64,000 nucleotides of DNA from Haliotis asinina (GCF_037392515.1 NC_090290.1:36605253-36669252), one strand, 5' to 3'. Shown: positions 20,664 to 31,004, numbered from the stretch's first letter. Made by a program: numbers and translations. Notes: generated by a model not told the origin, from the sequence alone.

Positions 20664-22500
20664 ATGTCGCACTTATCTCAAGCAGAGAAGACCCTGTACG
20701 CTGACTACTTCCTTAGAATGGAAGCTCAGCTGGGGAATGGAGATGGCGCTCTGAGTATAGCGGAGTTCGAGAAACTGCTGCAGACGATGGGATTCAGGTT
20801 CACCAAAGAACAAGTGGCGGTGAGGATGTGTTCATATGGCATTTGTTGCCGTTGCCGTTGTTTGCAGTCCTCATATGCTGTAGTAGTAGTAGTAGTAGTA
20901 GTAGTGGCCGCAGCAGTTGCAGAATTAAACGTTGTGGTAGTCGTACATTGTAGTCATTATGATATTGATTATGATCAATAGTATTAAAAGTAGTGGTAGT
21001 AGTGAGTGATTATTGTTTAACGTCGCATCTCTAATTTGGTACCAAATAAAAGATTAACTGAAACTTATTCGGATGAAGTGAATAGTTAGTTTACTCTGTA
21101 CATCATTTTTGTTGCAGGCGGAGTTTATAAAAACCGATACAGATCAAAACTGGAAGATTACTCTTGAAGAGTTCTTGGCTATCATGCCAAATGTGGCTCC
21201 CCCGGGCTCGCCCCAGGCCATGTGAGTAGACACGAAGTGTGGTGTCCTGAAAGTGTCAACAGTCGATACTGCCCAATATTAACCGTTAGCATTTATGAAC
21301 CTTTTACTTACTGCTAGTCTTGTGATACGCCACACAGTCCTTACAAATTTGTCTCTGTGAAGCCGATTTCAACATCAGATTCTGTCTCCACGGATTTACA
21401 TTTTGTCCGTAACCGCTTGGCTTCTCAGGAGATTGAGTAATGATTATTAGCACTGGTATTGACATACCACCTGTGATACGGTACATCACCATAAATTATT
21501 CACGACGATATAATACCAATGTATTGTGCCCTGAAGTTGTGATCTGATACAAATCCCGATTAGAGGCTGAGGATACATATCGCGATTTTAGCTCTATAAC
21601 CAGCTATAAAACACCTTAAGATCCAAACAAAAACCATGTGTAAATGAAGGAACCTTTAATTTGAAAAACTACATATTACGCACTTTTTGAAAACCACAAT
21701 GATTATTTAAAGCGAAATACTGTTAGCTGTCATAAAGAGAAAATAGAACAAAAAAGGTTGTTAATATCTGCATATTGCTGGATGGTGTCACTGCAGCCAT
21801 AAAATAGAATGAAATTTGTGCTGATTTTAATATTATATCTTAACAGCTATCGTGGCCCAGTTGAAGCATCGTATCGGAACATACGACAATCTAAAACTTT
21901 CCATCGATTCAATGTCGGCGGCCCGTGGAGCGATGTGTCGATTCGTACCGATCACATCACTATTAATTACCTCATCGTGATGAATACTCCTCATTAAGGC
22001 AGACATCTTGTCCTAGACCAGTGAACACTGACTGGTTCTGAAAAACTAAGGATTCTTTATAACAGCATGACTGCAGATGACTCATAGGTAACACGAGTGA
22101 TTATGCACGCAGGAACCAAATGAACAACTGCTGTATGTTATATATGGACCGAAGAATATGGAAAGTTAAAATATGTCTGTCATTTATATTCTATATTTTG
22201 GTGCTTTTCAGTGCAGCGGATATCCGACGGAGGTTTAACGAGAACGACTTGGACAAAGACGGCTTCATCACATTTGATGAACTGAGGAAGGTGCTTGCCG
22301 ACGCCAACCAGGACAAAACAGAAGAGGAGCTGAGGACATTTATTAAGGACTTCATCAAGAACTGGGATGCGGATGGAGATGGTAAAATCAACTTTGAGGA
22401 GTTTCTGGAAATGTACTTGGAGACCGCATTGTGCAATGACAGTAACAATGATGATGATGATGATGATGATGATGAAGAAGAAGAAAAAAACGAGAAGTGA
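20664..22500 (+). CDS. EF-hand calcium-binding protein with acidic tail (gene C), complete
   Basis: Three exons: 20664-20819 (52 codons, donor GTGAGG, phase 0), 21118-21221 (104 bp, acceptor GTTGCAG, donor GTGAGT, phase 2) and 22212-22500 (acceptor CTTTTCAG, stop TGA). They join to 182 residues. EF1 spans E20-E34 and is enlarged, with GNGDGALS in the loop and no acidic residue at the usual first position. EF2 (59-70) is DTDQNWKITLEE, with Trp64. EF3 (99-110, DLDKDGFITFDE) and EF4 (139-150, DADGDGKINFEE) are canonical calcium loops. After residue 160 a tail of eight Asp and four Glu, ending KNEK, is encoded by a GAT/GAA run; genes A and B show no such tail in the visible parts. It is divergently placed relative to gene B (shared 1.8-kb upstream region). 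A cytosolic calcium sensor or buffer is likely; the partner is unknown. Confidence 0.9.
20879..20905. repeat. GTA trinucleotide microsatellite in gene C intron 1
   Basis: About eight AGT/GTA copies just inside intron 1. Reading through the donor creates a valine/alanine run that is not part of the protein. Confidence 0.9.
21001..21050. repeat. Short family 3 repeat fragment
   Basis: AGTGAGTGATTATTGTTTAACGTCGCATC resembles the head of the longer element at 32507-32930 (GTGAGTTAATATTTAACGTCACATC, spread over the same spacing). In gene C intron 1. Confidence 0.5.
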
Positions 22501-22927
22501 AAGACAATGGCGATGGTGATTTTAGTCAGTGAAACCCCACCTACGTTCCCCCCAAAGGTTTCATAGGGCACAGTTTATATCATTTTATATGGACTTTTTA
22601 TAATGTGTTTTGTCTGAAATATGATGCATTATGAGTCTGACTCATCCAATGTTTCTGTTCTGCAAACATTGTGTCAGTACACACATGGAAAATGGAAAAC
22701 TAATCGGACAAGGTTTCATGTCAGTTAATTACAGTATTTGACGTACGGCAACATCGAATGTGATCAACCAATGAAAAATAGCACATTTATTGTTATACCT
22801 ACTTCACAATAGCATCCCCATATACATGATAGATCGATGAAAATATTAATACATATGCGTTATGTTTTTATATCGTACTATGTCAATGTTCATATAATAA
22901 GCATATAATTATTGCATGCACCAATAC

Positions 22928-22974
22928 ACACTCGCACTCGCACACGCACACGCACACGCACACACACACGCACA
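22928..22974. repeat. CA/CGCA microsatellite
   Basis: Alternating ACACGC and CACACA units in the probable 3' UTR of gene C. Confidence 0.9.
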
Positions 22975-23069
22975 TAGAATACATTGCTTGTATCGTACGG
23001 TTAGAACATATTTGACGCAAGATGTACATTCAAACGAACGGTATTTCGATCTTTTTGTACTTTTGTGAC

Positions 23070-23075
23070 AATAAA
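23070..23075 (+). terminator. Candidate poly(A) signal for gene C
   Basis: AATAAA about 570 bp after the stop codon. No earlier AATAAA is seen on this strand, so the 3' UTR may be long. Confidence 0.4.
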
Positions 23076-23722
23076 AAGTTGTGAAAACATAAACGATGTG
23101 ATAGTTAATATTTGTTGAAATTATTAATGACTGGTTTGAGTGATGGGTGAGTGAGTGAGCAATGTTTTGACAACACCACACTGTCACCACGAGGGTACTT
23201 CGAAGACAGCACACATGTTGAAACACCGTCATTTATTACCAACGTACAGCCTCAATCGAAATGCACAAGGTGCTCACAAATCGAAGATAATCATCAGGTA
23301 GTATCAAAGATTCGAACCCAAGATCACATAATCCTGTTAAACCGAAGGGAATTAACTCTGCACTCTGAAATTACAACCACAAAACAGTAACATTCCGAAT
23401 ACACGTACTGTAGTTCACAAGTACCAGACGGTAGAAGTGGCGATATATGAATATTTATGCACAGATGTCGAACGGAACGTATGTTATATTCTTTCATTTC
23501 GTGTTTAGTCGCATAAACGATCATTCTGGGAGAAACATACAGAAAAATCATGAGCATATCAAAGCAGAATGGCTTTCGTCCTTGGTCAATACTAGTGACC
23601 AATAAAAACAGCGATAACAAACTACTCGTATTCCGGAAACAACCGAGAATTAATGAGCAGGCCAGTCATCAGTCATATGACGTAGTAGCGTCTGAAGTTA
23701 CTTCCGGGTTCCCGTCGCAGGG
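23076..23722. other. No gene seen
   Basis: A weak GTGAGTGAGTGAGCAATG start at 23147 and an ATTCGAACCCAAGATC box near 23312 suggest a very worn family 2 copy at about 23147-23345. Confidence 0.35.
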
Positions 23723-23882
23723 ATGGGGGGGTAGCCTAATGGTTCAAGCGTTTGCTCTTCACACATAAGATCCCCGTTCGATTCTCCAAATAGGTAAAAT
23801 GTGTGTAGCCTACTTCTGATGTTCCTCGCCGTGAATATTGCTGAAAAAATCAAAAGCGGCGTGAAAATAAACTCACTTTCTC
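23723..23882 (-). repeat. Family 2 SINE-like
   Basis: Reverse orientation: GGGGGGTAGCCTAATGGTTC, CCGTTCGATTCTCC and AAAGCGGCGTGAAAATAAAC up to ACTCACTTTC. Confidence 0.75.
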
Positions 23883-24325
23883 TTGGCAACAGAGACCATG
23901 TAATCTATGATATGATCTCTGTGGTAATAACACTGATTAAAACTAAAATGTCTGGCGATTTAGCCAGCTCGCCCACCATGCATCCATGCGACATGAATAT
24001 AGTTTGTACAAGTCAGCGTCGATTGAGGCTTAATTAGTACCAAATCAAGATAAACTGACGCAAGATAAGTGAGTTAACTGACTGTAAAGTGCACGATCGT
24101 CGTGTTATAGTTGCTGTTCGTCATATCACATGGCTATTGCAGTAAAACGGTATCACCGTGGCTAAAAGCATGACAATATCCGCACATATGCGTCGATTCA
24201 CGGTTACGCATTCTGTGCAAATGACGCGAACGATCGAAACGTGCACGGCAGGCGCCATTTGTGTTTCGAACGAATTCCTACTTCTTTGCGTGATTGTGAC
24301 TGAACAATCCACGGATAGGCGGATA
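23883..24325. other. No gene seen
   Basis: Intergenic. The frames here run into the CA microsatellite to the right. Confidence 0.3.
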
Positions 24326-24334
24326 CACGTGCGC

Positions 24335-24382
<48 letters not shown>

Positions 24383-24548
24383 ATACACAGACACACACAC
24401 ACTCACACACATACACTCAAACAGACACACACACACTCACACACATACACTCAAACAGACACACACACACACACTCACACAGACACACACACACTCACAC
24501 AAACACCCTCATACTCATACACAAGCACAAACACACACTCACACTCAA

Positions 24549-24589
<41 letters not shown>

Positions 24590-24602
24590 AACACACACAC
24601 TC
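24326..24602. repeat. Long interrupted CA microsatellite with GA run
   Basis: CA repeats interrupted by ACACTCA and CAGACA units, then a GA run at about 24565-24590. It includes a roughly 40-bp higher-order unit (CACTCACACACATACACTCA repeated). Confidence 0.95.
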
Positions 24603-25173
24603 TCTCTCCGTCGTGAAAGTGTACTAAATGACCACTGAAACTCTCGTGAAGTGTGCAGCCCACCCACCGTCTTCATCGGGACGTTGTTCCGAACCAACCT
24701 GTCTCAGAGAGTCGTATCCGCCCCAGACTATTCACAAAATGTTTACGAATGCTGGCTTGTTCTCATCACGATATTGCGCGATTAATGCCAATGTTACGTA
24801 AAGTCCGACTCGACCAAACTCAACCACAGAGTCGTTAATCCAGTTCTTTAAATAACCATTAGCCCACCCTATTTCGGAAAAAAGGTGGAAAGTGGAACTT
24901 TTACAATCAGTTACGTCCCTTGCCATCAACACTATGACTCGCCTTGATGAGATTGGTACTAACTACGTGAAACATAGCTTACAGCTCTTTTCAGTTTAAA
25001 CCCTAGAATTGGAGACGGGTACAAGTGACTAAAAAGACAGTTGCACGACAGTAGTTTATTTTGTTTCAGCAAAATATGTCGCATTTTAACTATAATATCA
25101 CAAAGCGATGTCAAACCGTTTTATGCGTTTATAACAAGTGAAAATAAGTTCATTCAGAATGCAACTCAAGTGT
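24603..25173. other. No gene seen; 3' flank of the secreted-protein gene
   Basis: No recognisable coding frame or repeat family. Confidence 0.3.
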
Positions 25174-25179
25174 TTTATT
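25174..25179 (-). terminator. Candidate poly(A) signal of the secreted-protein gene
   Basis: AATAAA on the minus strand, about 325 bp after the TAG stop at 25503-25505. Confidence 0.5.
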
Positions 25180-25502
25180 TTAAACCCATCACAAAAGGTA
25201 CTATGTAAAAGCAACAGCAAAGCTTGGAAACAACATGGACATAAAAACATCTTTCAGTGTGACTTTGAGCAAGCTTCGACTTGGCAATGCTTGCAAGTTT
25301 GAAATTTGAGTCCGGTAAATGGCTGAATGACAATCTCAAAAATGATAATATCATTGGACTGATTTCTAATTTAAAATGCCTGATAATAATATGGTTAATA
25401 TTGAAATACAGATACGCAAGCAAGAGTTATGTTAGGAGAATCTTCTTCACAGACGTACATTGCTGGATAATATCCTCGCCAACAGCGACGATGTTGCCGG
25501 GT

Positions 25503-26402
25503 CTAGAAGGCAAGTCCGCCCATTCCCTGGTTTCCACTATTACCGCCATTGTTCATTCCTGGCAGACCCTGGCTCATTCCTGGTAGACCCTGATTCAGAC
25601 CCTGATTCAGACCCTGGTTCATTCCTGGCAGAGCTTGGTTCATTCCTGGCAGACCCTGATTCACTCCGGAGAGACCTTGGTTCATTCCACCAACCATATT
25701 GGGATTTTGCATACCAAGGCTGAACCCTAACTGACCCTGGCTGGGGTAGGGGCTGGTGGCAGACTGACCGTCTAAGCCGATCTTGCAGCACAGAGGAATG
25801 ACGTCCAAGCAGGTCGACCCAGAGATCTGGTGAGAGGGGCACAGAGCAAGTCCACGGCCGGTCAACTCATCAAAGGTCATACTGTCGATGGTCTCCGATG
25901 ATGTGGCTGTCTGGCCCTGGTAGATTGTGACAGGAGTGCCTACGACTCCGCGCGGGGTACGGGACTGGCTCCACCAGGAACGGTCTGTGATGATGTCGCC
26001 GAGGGCACGACTGGAACAACCTTCTTCGACGCGGGACGATACAGTAACGACGAACTGGTATTGTCCCTGAAGAGTGGAAGATGTGCTGGCAGACACGACG
26101 GCTGAGAGACGGAGATTACGAGCGCCACCGAACCGGTTGCCCCATGCCGACTGAAATCTGTTGTTGTTGCTGCTGCCGAGGCTGAGGGTGACCCTCATCT
26201 CATCCCCATTGGAGTTTTTGCCGATACAAGTCTGATACAGTGTGGGATCCTCCGGAATCATCCCTCGCATCCCTGCCCCAGCGGAAACCTGCTGGCCCCA
26301 GCCACCAACTTGACCTTGCTGACCCATACCCCACCACTGGGCGTTAGCGTGGTGAGAGACGATAGCCATGACGGCACACACAGCGACGAGTTGAGATATC
26401 AT
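25503..26402 (-). CDS. Secreted cysteine-containing protein with Gly/Asn/Gln/Met-rich repeat tail
   Basis: A single-exon frame of 299 residues. Residues 1-21 (MISQLVAVCAVMAIVSHHANA) form a clear signal peptide ending at an ANA|Q cleavage site. Residues 22-50 are Gly/Gln/Trp-rich (QWWGMGQQGQVGGWGQQ). Residues about 55-215 form the globular part, with six cysteines (QTC, EEGC, ALC, STC, LCC) and few charged clusters. From about residue 226 to the end the chain is built of MNQGLPG-type repeats. The middle part vaguely recalls the beta-barrel of Cu/Zn superoxide dismutase or CHRD-like domains (EEGCSSRALGDI, TGRGLALC) but lacks the metal-binding histidines; this is weak. A TATA element and a poly(A) signal bracket the gene. 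Low-complexity Gly/Asn/Gln-rich secreted proteins are common in molluscan shell matrix and mucus, so an extracellular structural role is likely. I do not recognise the exact family. Confidence 0.85.
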   Translation of the reverse strand: MISQLVAVCAVMAIVSHHANAQWWGMGQQGQVGGWGQQVSAGAGMRGMIPEDPTLYQTCIGKNSNGDEMRVTLSLGSSNNNRFQSAWGNRFGGARNLRLSAVVSASTSSTLQGQYQFVVTVSSRVEEGCSSRALGDIITDRSWWSQSRTPRGVVGTPVTIYQGQTATSSETIDSMTFDELTGRGLALCPSHQISGSTCLDVIPLCCKIGLDGQSATSPYPSQGQLGFSLGMQNPNMVGGMNQGLSGVNQGLPGMNQALPGMNQGLNQGLNQGLPGMSQGLPGMNNGGNSGNQGMGGLAF

Positions 26403-26466
26403 GATTGCTGAGATGAACTACGGATGGCGGACCGAGTAGTTGTGACTGGACAGTGGTCAGCAGCTG

Positions 26467-26473
26467 TTATATT
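26467..26473 (-). promoter_or_regulatory. TATA-like element of the secreted-protein gene
   Basis: AATATAA on the minus strand, 65 bases upstream of the ATG. It implies a start site near 26437 and a 5' UTR of about 35 bases. Confidence 0.55.
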
Positions 26474-27058
26474 GGCCTGGATATGGGAGTGTTGCCATCA
26501 TTACATTGCCTTGAGGGGGTTGTCGTTCAGCGTTGAGGAAGTACAGATCTGAAGATACATAACGTTGTTAAAGTGATCACTCACCGGCAGAATATCAATT
26601 TGATGTCGTTTATCGGCATGGTACCCCTACTCCCAAAGCGTAACTGATCATTATGCAATTAATGTTTTCCACACCCGCACAATCGTAATTAACACACTCT
26701 TCCTGATTGATCACATTCAAACGACCTCGTTTCTATCTAAACAGTCAGAGAAACTAGTCCGTGTTAATGACGCCCAATTTATCCAAGCGCTACAATGTAC
26801 CTGTGAAGAAGACTAAAAAGAGAAAATTTGATAACATTGTGGTTTTTAGGTGCTGCTTTTCCGTGTATAAAACACTATCAGATTTTCTTCTAGACTAGAA
26901 ACTGTCTTGTTTCCTCATTGTCTTATCTGTCACGTTCACCATAATTTAGACATAGGCAGAGCTTCTATCTTGAATCACTTACCATGTGACAATATCATTG
27001 TTGTAATGGCTGCTCTCGCAATACGTTTGTTTCTTTATATTTAATGCTACAAATAGTA
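26474..27058. other. No gene seen; upstream region of the secreted-protein gene
   Basis: TGATCA and AATTAAT motifs recur around 26640-26715. No coding frame. Confidence 0.3.
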
Positions 27059-27063
27059 GAGAA

Positions 27064-27150
<87 letters not shown>

Positions 27151-27193
27151 GGTGGTGGTGGTGGTGGTGGTGGTGGTGGTGGTAGTAGTAGTA
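27059..27193. repeat. GTA/GTG trinucleotide microsatellite
   Basis: Alternating blocks of AGT and GGT triplets over about 130 bp. They produce a Pro/Leu frame on the minus strand that is not a gene. Confidence 0.95.
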
Positions 27194-27864
27194 GAATTGT
27201 AGTAGAAGAAGAAGGGGGTGGAGAAATAGAGATAGTTCTAGTTGTAAATGTACTTAATCTATTTCTTTCATTCATATATTTATGTATTTAAATTTTCTGT
27301 TTATTTCATATGCTTAACGTTTTTTTCATAAATTACATACTTCTGTTTTGTCTCTCGAGCGGCTGTCTTCATATATATTTGTATATATTAGATGTTTATT
27401 TCTGTTGTTTTGTATTTTTTTTCTTCAGTTCCACAGTGTGTACACCATAGGCACATCCCATACGCCCTATTGTTCTGATCTTTTTTGTTAAATGACCATT
27501 AAAACAGTGTACTCCCCACCCCTTTCTCAAAACGCTGTACCCGCCCCTGTGTACACAAAATGTACAAGCTGTACGTATTAACTCTAAACACTGAACGTAA
27601 CCTGTCGGTCTGGTATGACGTACATGATGCAGTTGATAAAATATTTTTAATGTGATAAGGAACATTTATGCTAATTCTTTTTAACAAATTAAACGCACCA
27701 CTAACTTCTACCGATGTGCCAATGCTGTGATAAACAGATATACATTACTGACACATTCTTATACAAATCGTTCGCGGCAAGTGGTTAACATTCTGTCCTT
27801 GACGTCAGTGAGCACCAAACAGGGAAGGGAAGTAACTCGTGATTCACAGAAGCACGGCCAGAAG
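27194..27864. other. No gene seen
   Basis: AT-rich. The frames at 27396-27687 carry no domain. Confidence 0.3.
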
Positions 27865-28097
27865 GTACGTTTCTTCACCCGATTGTCTTATTTCAGGCTG
27901 CAACTATCTTAATACAAAACAATGTTATCAATGTGCAACTTCTTCATTATTTACACACGAGGTTTCTGGGCTAAAACCTGTACGTTTCTTCACGCGATTA
28001 TCTTATTTCAGGCTACAACTATCTTAATACATGACGCTTGTTATCAATGTGCAGCTTCTTTATTATTTACACATGAGGTTTCTGGGCTAATACCTGC
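27865..28097. repeat. Tandem duplication of a 115-bp unit
   Basis: Two copies start GTACGTTTCTTCACCCGATT (27865) and GTACGTTTCTTCACGCGATT (27980) and both end with GAGGTTTCTGGGCTAA. The unit runs into the hammerhead-like motif at 28119, so it is probably terminal sequence of a Penelope-like element in tandem. Confidence 0.8.
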
Positions 28098-28111
28098 ACT
28101 TTCATCATAAT

Positions 28112-28225
28112 TTTTCACCTGATGAAGAGAAAGCTATTAGCCAGAAACGCCGTACGCGTGTGTTAATACTACAGAAGCTGCACATCCAAGCAAGTGTCTT
28201 ATATTACCTTACATACTTCTAAATG
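28112..28225 (+). mobile_element. Penelope-like terminal sequence with degenerate hammerhead motif
   Basis: CTGATGA (28119-28125), an AGCTATTAGC stem-like stretch, GAAA (28144-28147) and CGCC where CGTC is expected. It ends with AAGTGTCTTATATTACC and ACTTCTAAATGCATAAC, matching the tail of the element at 15005-16112. The altered cleavage site suggests an inactive ribozyme. Confidence 0.5.
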
Positions 28226-28944
28226 CATAACAAACATCTACATCTATCTTGTTCCTCTAAAATATTTACTCAGAGTTCTTTACGATTAGAGATTACAGAA
28301 AAACATCTGCCCTCAACAAGTCAATAGAACAGAGAGACCCGATTAGAGGCAGGGGTAATAAAAGCAGTTACCAAGGGTGAGTCCGGGCCCGAGGCACCAA
28401 TGTGCGAAAGACCGTGGGCACTTAAACTGACCGTTTCAGCAAGGACACCTCGCGCGCTCAGTCCAGTTTATTATGAACAATCACAGAAACCAGTAACTGG
28501 ACACGAACAAGCTGTATTACTTGCTGATCGTATGTGGAAGATATATACATTCAAGACATAGAGGCAAAATTGTAGAAACGCTGTGGAAGGTTCCCCAACG
28601 TGATGCACGAGATATGTGTTCCCTCGGTATTTGACGACTTTGATTATCAGGTGAGGTGTGGTAAGGTGAAATGGGGTTTCACGGTATACTTATGAATATT
28701 TCGCTCTTATAACGACACGCATCCGTGTGTATGTGTGGCTGCTTGTACTAGCCAGTACGTACTTCAGTGCGAGCGAGCTCAGACAACAGGCCGCAGTGAG
28801 CATGAATGCCTTACTCAGAAAGAGCATACTGATTTCGAGGCTAACGGTGCTTGTTGTAGGTATTAATGTCGAGCGTCAGATAGGAACCAACAAGTACAGT
28901 GAAATGTGATTCTTCAAAAACATTTTGAATTTGGCGTAGTAATA
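28226..28944. other. No gene seen
   Basis: A moderately GC-rich stretch at 28320-28470 may be an unclassified repeat. The frame at 28727-28909 shows no domain. Confidence 0.3.
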
Positions 28945-29090
28945 CAGGACAAATTTTATGGATTGCAACTTCGTGTGTTTATTTTACGACGTTTCGGGGC
29001 CTATCCGCTCAACCTGATCAGGTGGCTTGGATAAGCCCCGAAACGTCGTAAAATAAACTCAAGAAGTTGCAATCCATAAAATTTGTCCTG
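28945..29090. repeat. 146-bp spacer-free palindrome with paired hammerhead-like arms
   Basis: Two 73-bp arms, from CAGGACAAATTTTATGG to its complement, meet at CCTGATCAGG (29013-29022) with no loop. About eight mismatches are visible. Each arm, read outward from the centre, contains CTGATCA, a GC-rich stem and GAAACGTCG, the hammerhead order with one altered core position. Confidence 0.85.
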
Positions 29091-29441
29091 AAGTACAGTG
29101 AACGTTGTACAGTCAGACACTCGCTGAGGCCGGAAAGTGTTATACAGCGAGTCGACTGGGATAATTCAATGTCTCCTTGCTTCAATACTTTTCAAACAAT
29201 ACCACATATTGTAACATTAATTATGACTAACTATATTTTTCTTGGTAAATAAAGGGAAAAACACAAATTCTGTATTTGTATATGGACTTATTCTCTTCAG
29301 TACAATGTACGTACATGCTGACAACCCGATCACAATCATAATCACACTTTCTTTCGTTTTGCTGACACGACATACCTATATAGGACCTCCCACTGACATC
29401 AAATAACTGATGTCCTATAACAAATGCTTACTGCCACTCAG
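29091..29441. other. No gene seen
   Basis: No domain or repeat family recognised. Confidence 0.3.
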
Positions 29442-29639
29442 CTAGTCAAAAAACAAAGGTACAGGCGTTGTGACACTGCTAAAGCTGTTGTGATATGTCC
29501 CAATCAGTGCATGCTGATGGACTAGCCTGTCTACAGTGTTACGGTGGCAGTTGAAATACTGGGCAACCTCTCTGTGTGTTCTGCCAGCTCTAATCATAGC
29601 CAGGGCGAGGAGACGTTGATCTATTGTCAATCTTGGCAT
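29442..29639 (-). pseudogene. Tc1-like transposase N-terminal fragment
   Basis: The frame MPRLTIDQRLLALAMIRAGR then THREVAQYFNCHRNTVDRLV is a clear helix-turn-helix of the Tc1/mariner type. It differs from the fragment at 8006-8215 (RLTQIERDQVL), so the two come from different families. The rest of the transposase is missing. Confidence 0.7.
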
Positions 29640-29875
29640 GTTAATGTGGAGTCGTTTTAACAGCAGCGCAAGTTTAAATGTTGACGATAGGAAGACCTTA
29701 CTTTTGTGTTTAAATACCCACGGTTTCACACTGCTGCATGATGTTTCCGACTCTCCACATGTAAAGCATGCCAGAATGTCATATAACGTTAGTGCAATTT
29801 TAACGGGGAAAGCCGTTTTTGTTTTCAATATAACTTATTGATGAACAGGTTAACACTTTTAACACTTACGAAATT

Positions 29876-29925
29876 GGGGGGGGGGGGGGGGGGGGGGTCA
29901 TTATTATTATTATTATTATTATTTT
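29876..29925. repeat. Poly-G run of 22 followed by TTA microsatellite
   Basis: Twenty-two consecutive G (29876-29897), then TCA and about eight TTA units. The length of the G run should be treated with caution because homopolymers are hard to sequence. Confidence 0.9.
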
Positions 29926-30179
29926 TTTTGAGTTTGATCAATTTCTACAATGCACACTTTCGTTTTGGGCGAGTATATAATCATCACTTAACATTTGTAA
30001 ACGCTGTTACAGAGTTTGGGCGCCACAAGAAGTTACCACACACAAGCCAAGTTAGTTAATTGAGTAAAGTACGCAATGTATTATGGAGCTGTTGGGTTTC
30101 AGGTCATTCTTATGAGTTTTCTGTACTTCCGTATTTGTAATTAATTGCGTAAATGTGATTTTATTGAGTAAAATACGCA

Positions 30180-30296
30180 AATACCCGCCTTATCTGGAGC
30201 TCTGGTTGGGACCCGACTGTAGCGTATGACGTGGTCGGGAATAGCACCCGCAACCTTCCGCTCTCTGGATGGACGCTCTAACCACTACACCACGGA
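30180..30296 (-). repeat. tRNA-like SINE head, family unrelated to 1 and 2
   Basis: Read on the minus strand: TCTCCGTGGTGTAGTGGTTA, a GAGCGTCCATCC stretch, then GGTTGCGGGTGCTATTCCC. This has the spacing of pol III A and B boxes. The B box (GGTTGCGGGTGC) departs from GGTTCGAATCC and the fold has no proper acceptor stem, so it is not a functional tRNA. It abuts the family 2 copy at 30297. Confidence 0.5.
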
Positions 30297-30438
30297 GACG
30301 GTTACTTTTAGCAATATTCCAGCAAAACACTCCGGGAGACATCGGAAATGCGCCGCACACATTGTGCCCATAAGAGGAATCGAACCCGGAGTTCCGGCGT
30401 GACGAGAGAACGCTTTGACCACTAGGCTACCCCACCGC
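30297..30438 (+). repeat. Family 2 SINE-like
   Basis: GTTACTTTTAGCAATATTCC, GAATCGAACCCGGAGTTC, GACCACTAGGCTACCCCACC. The GTGAGT end is absent. Confidence 0.75.
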
Positions 30439-30652
30439 ACTGACTATTTTTAATGTAAAAGCCAGACGTGGGATTTTATGCCGATGCTGACAGATTACCG
30501 GCATGGACAGATGCCGGTTTTGACATAGTAAAGACTTATATTTAATGTGACTGTTTATATTCGATGTGACTGCAAACGCGCATATAAATAATATCTTCGA
30601 AAAACATATTAAAATGAATTTGAAGGTGTGGAGCGATGTCGCGATGCAGTTT

Positions 30653-30797
30653 GGCAGCCTAGTGGTTAAAGTGTTCGCCCGTCGCGCAGAAGTTCGATTC
30701 CGCACATGACTATTAGTACACATTTCTCGTGTAGCCCGCTGTGATATTGGGGGAATATAGCTAAAAGCGGCGTAAAACCGTACTCATTGCACTCAAT
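30653..30797 (-). repeat. Family 2 SINE-like
   Basis: Reverse orientation: GCAGCCTAGTGGTTAAAGTG, AAGTTCGATTCCGC, AAAGCGGCGTAAAACCG. Confidence 0.75.
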
Positions 30798-31004
30798 TGG
30801 ACAGTGAATCTGTTTTCATTGCTCATTGCTTGAGAGGTGGTTGGACTGTTTGAAGCGCCTCACAAATCTGTTTCTTCGCTTGCAACTACACATCGACAGC
30901 GGTTAAAATGTTAACGTCAATTATGTGATGAGCATAGCCCTGTACTGGGGAAACGATTCTGAGGGTATTCGACGTCAACGGACAACGAGTGCGGTAGCTG
31001 AGGT

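Noticed and set aside
24158-24616. Thr/His-rich frame
   Set aside because: It is encoded by the CA microsatellite.
30180-30296. Functional tRNA gene
   Set aside because: Box-like signals are present but the B box is off consensus and no cloverleaf closes; a SINE head explains it better. The same holds at 43690 and 52736.
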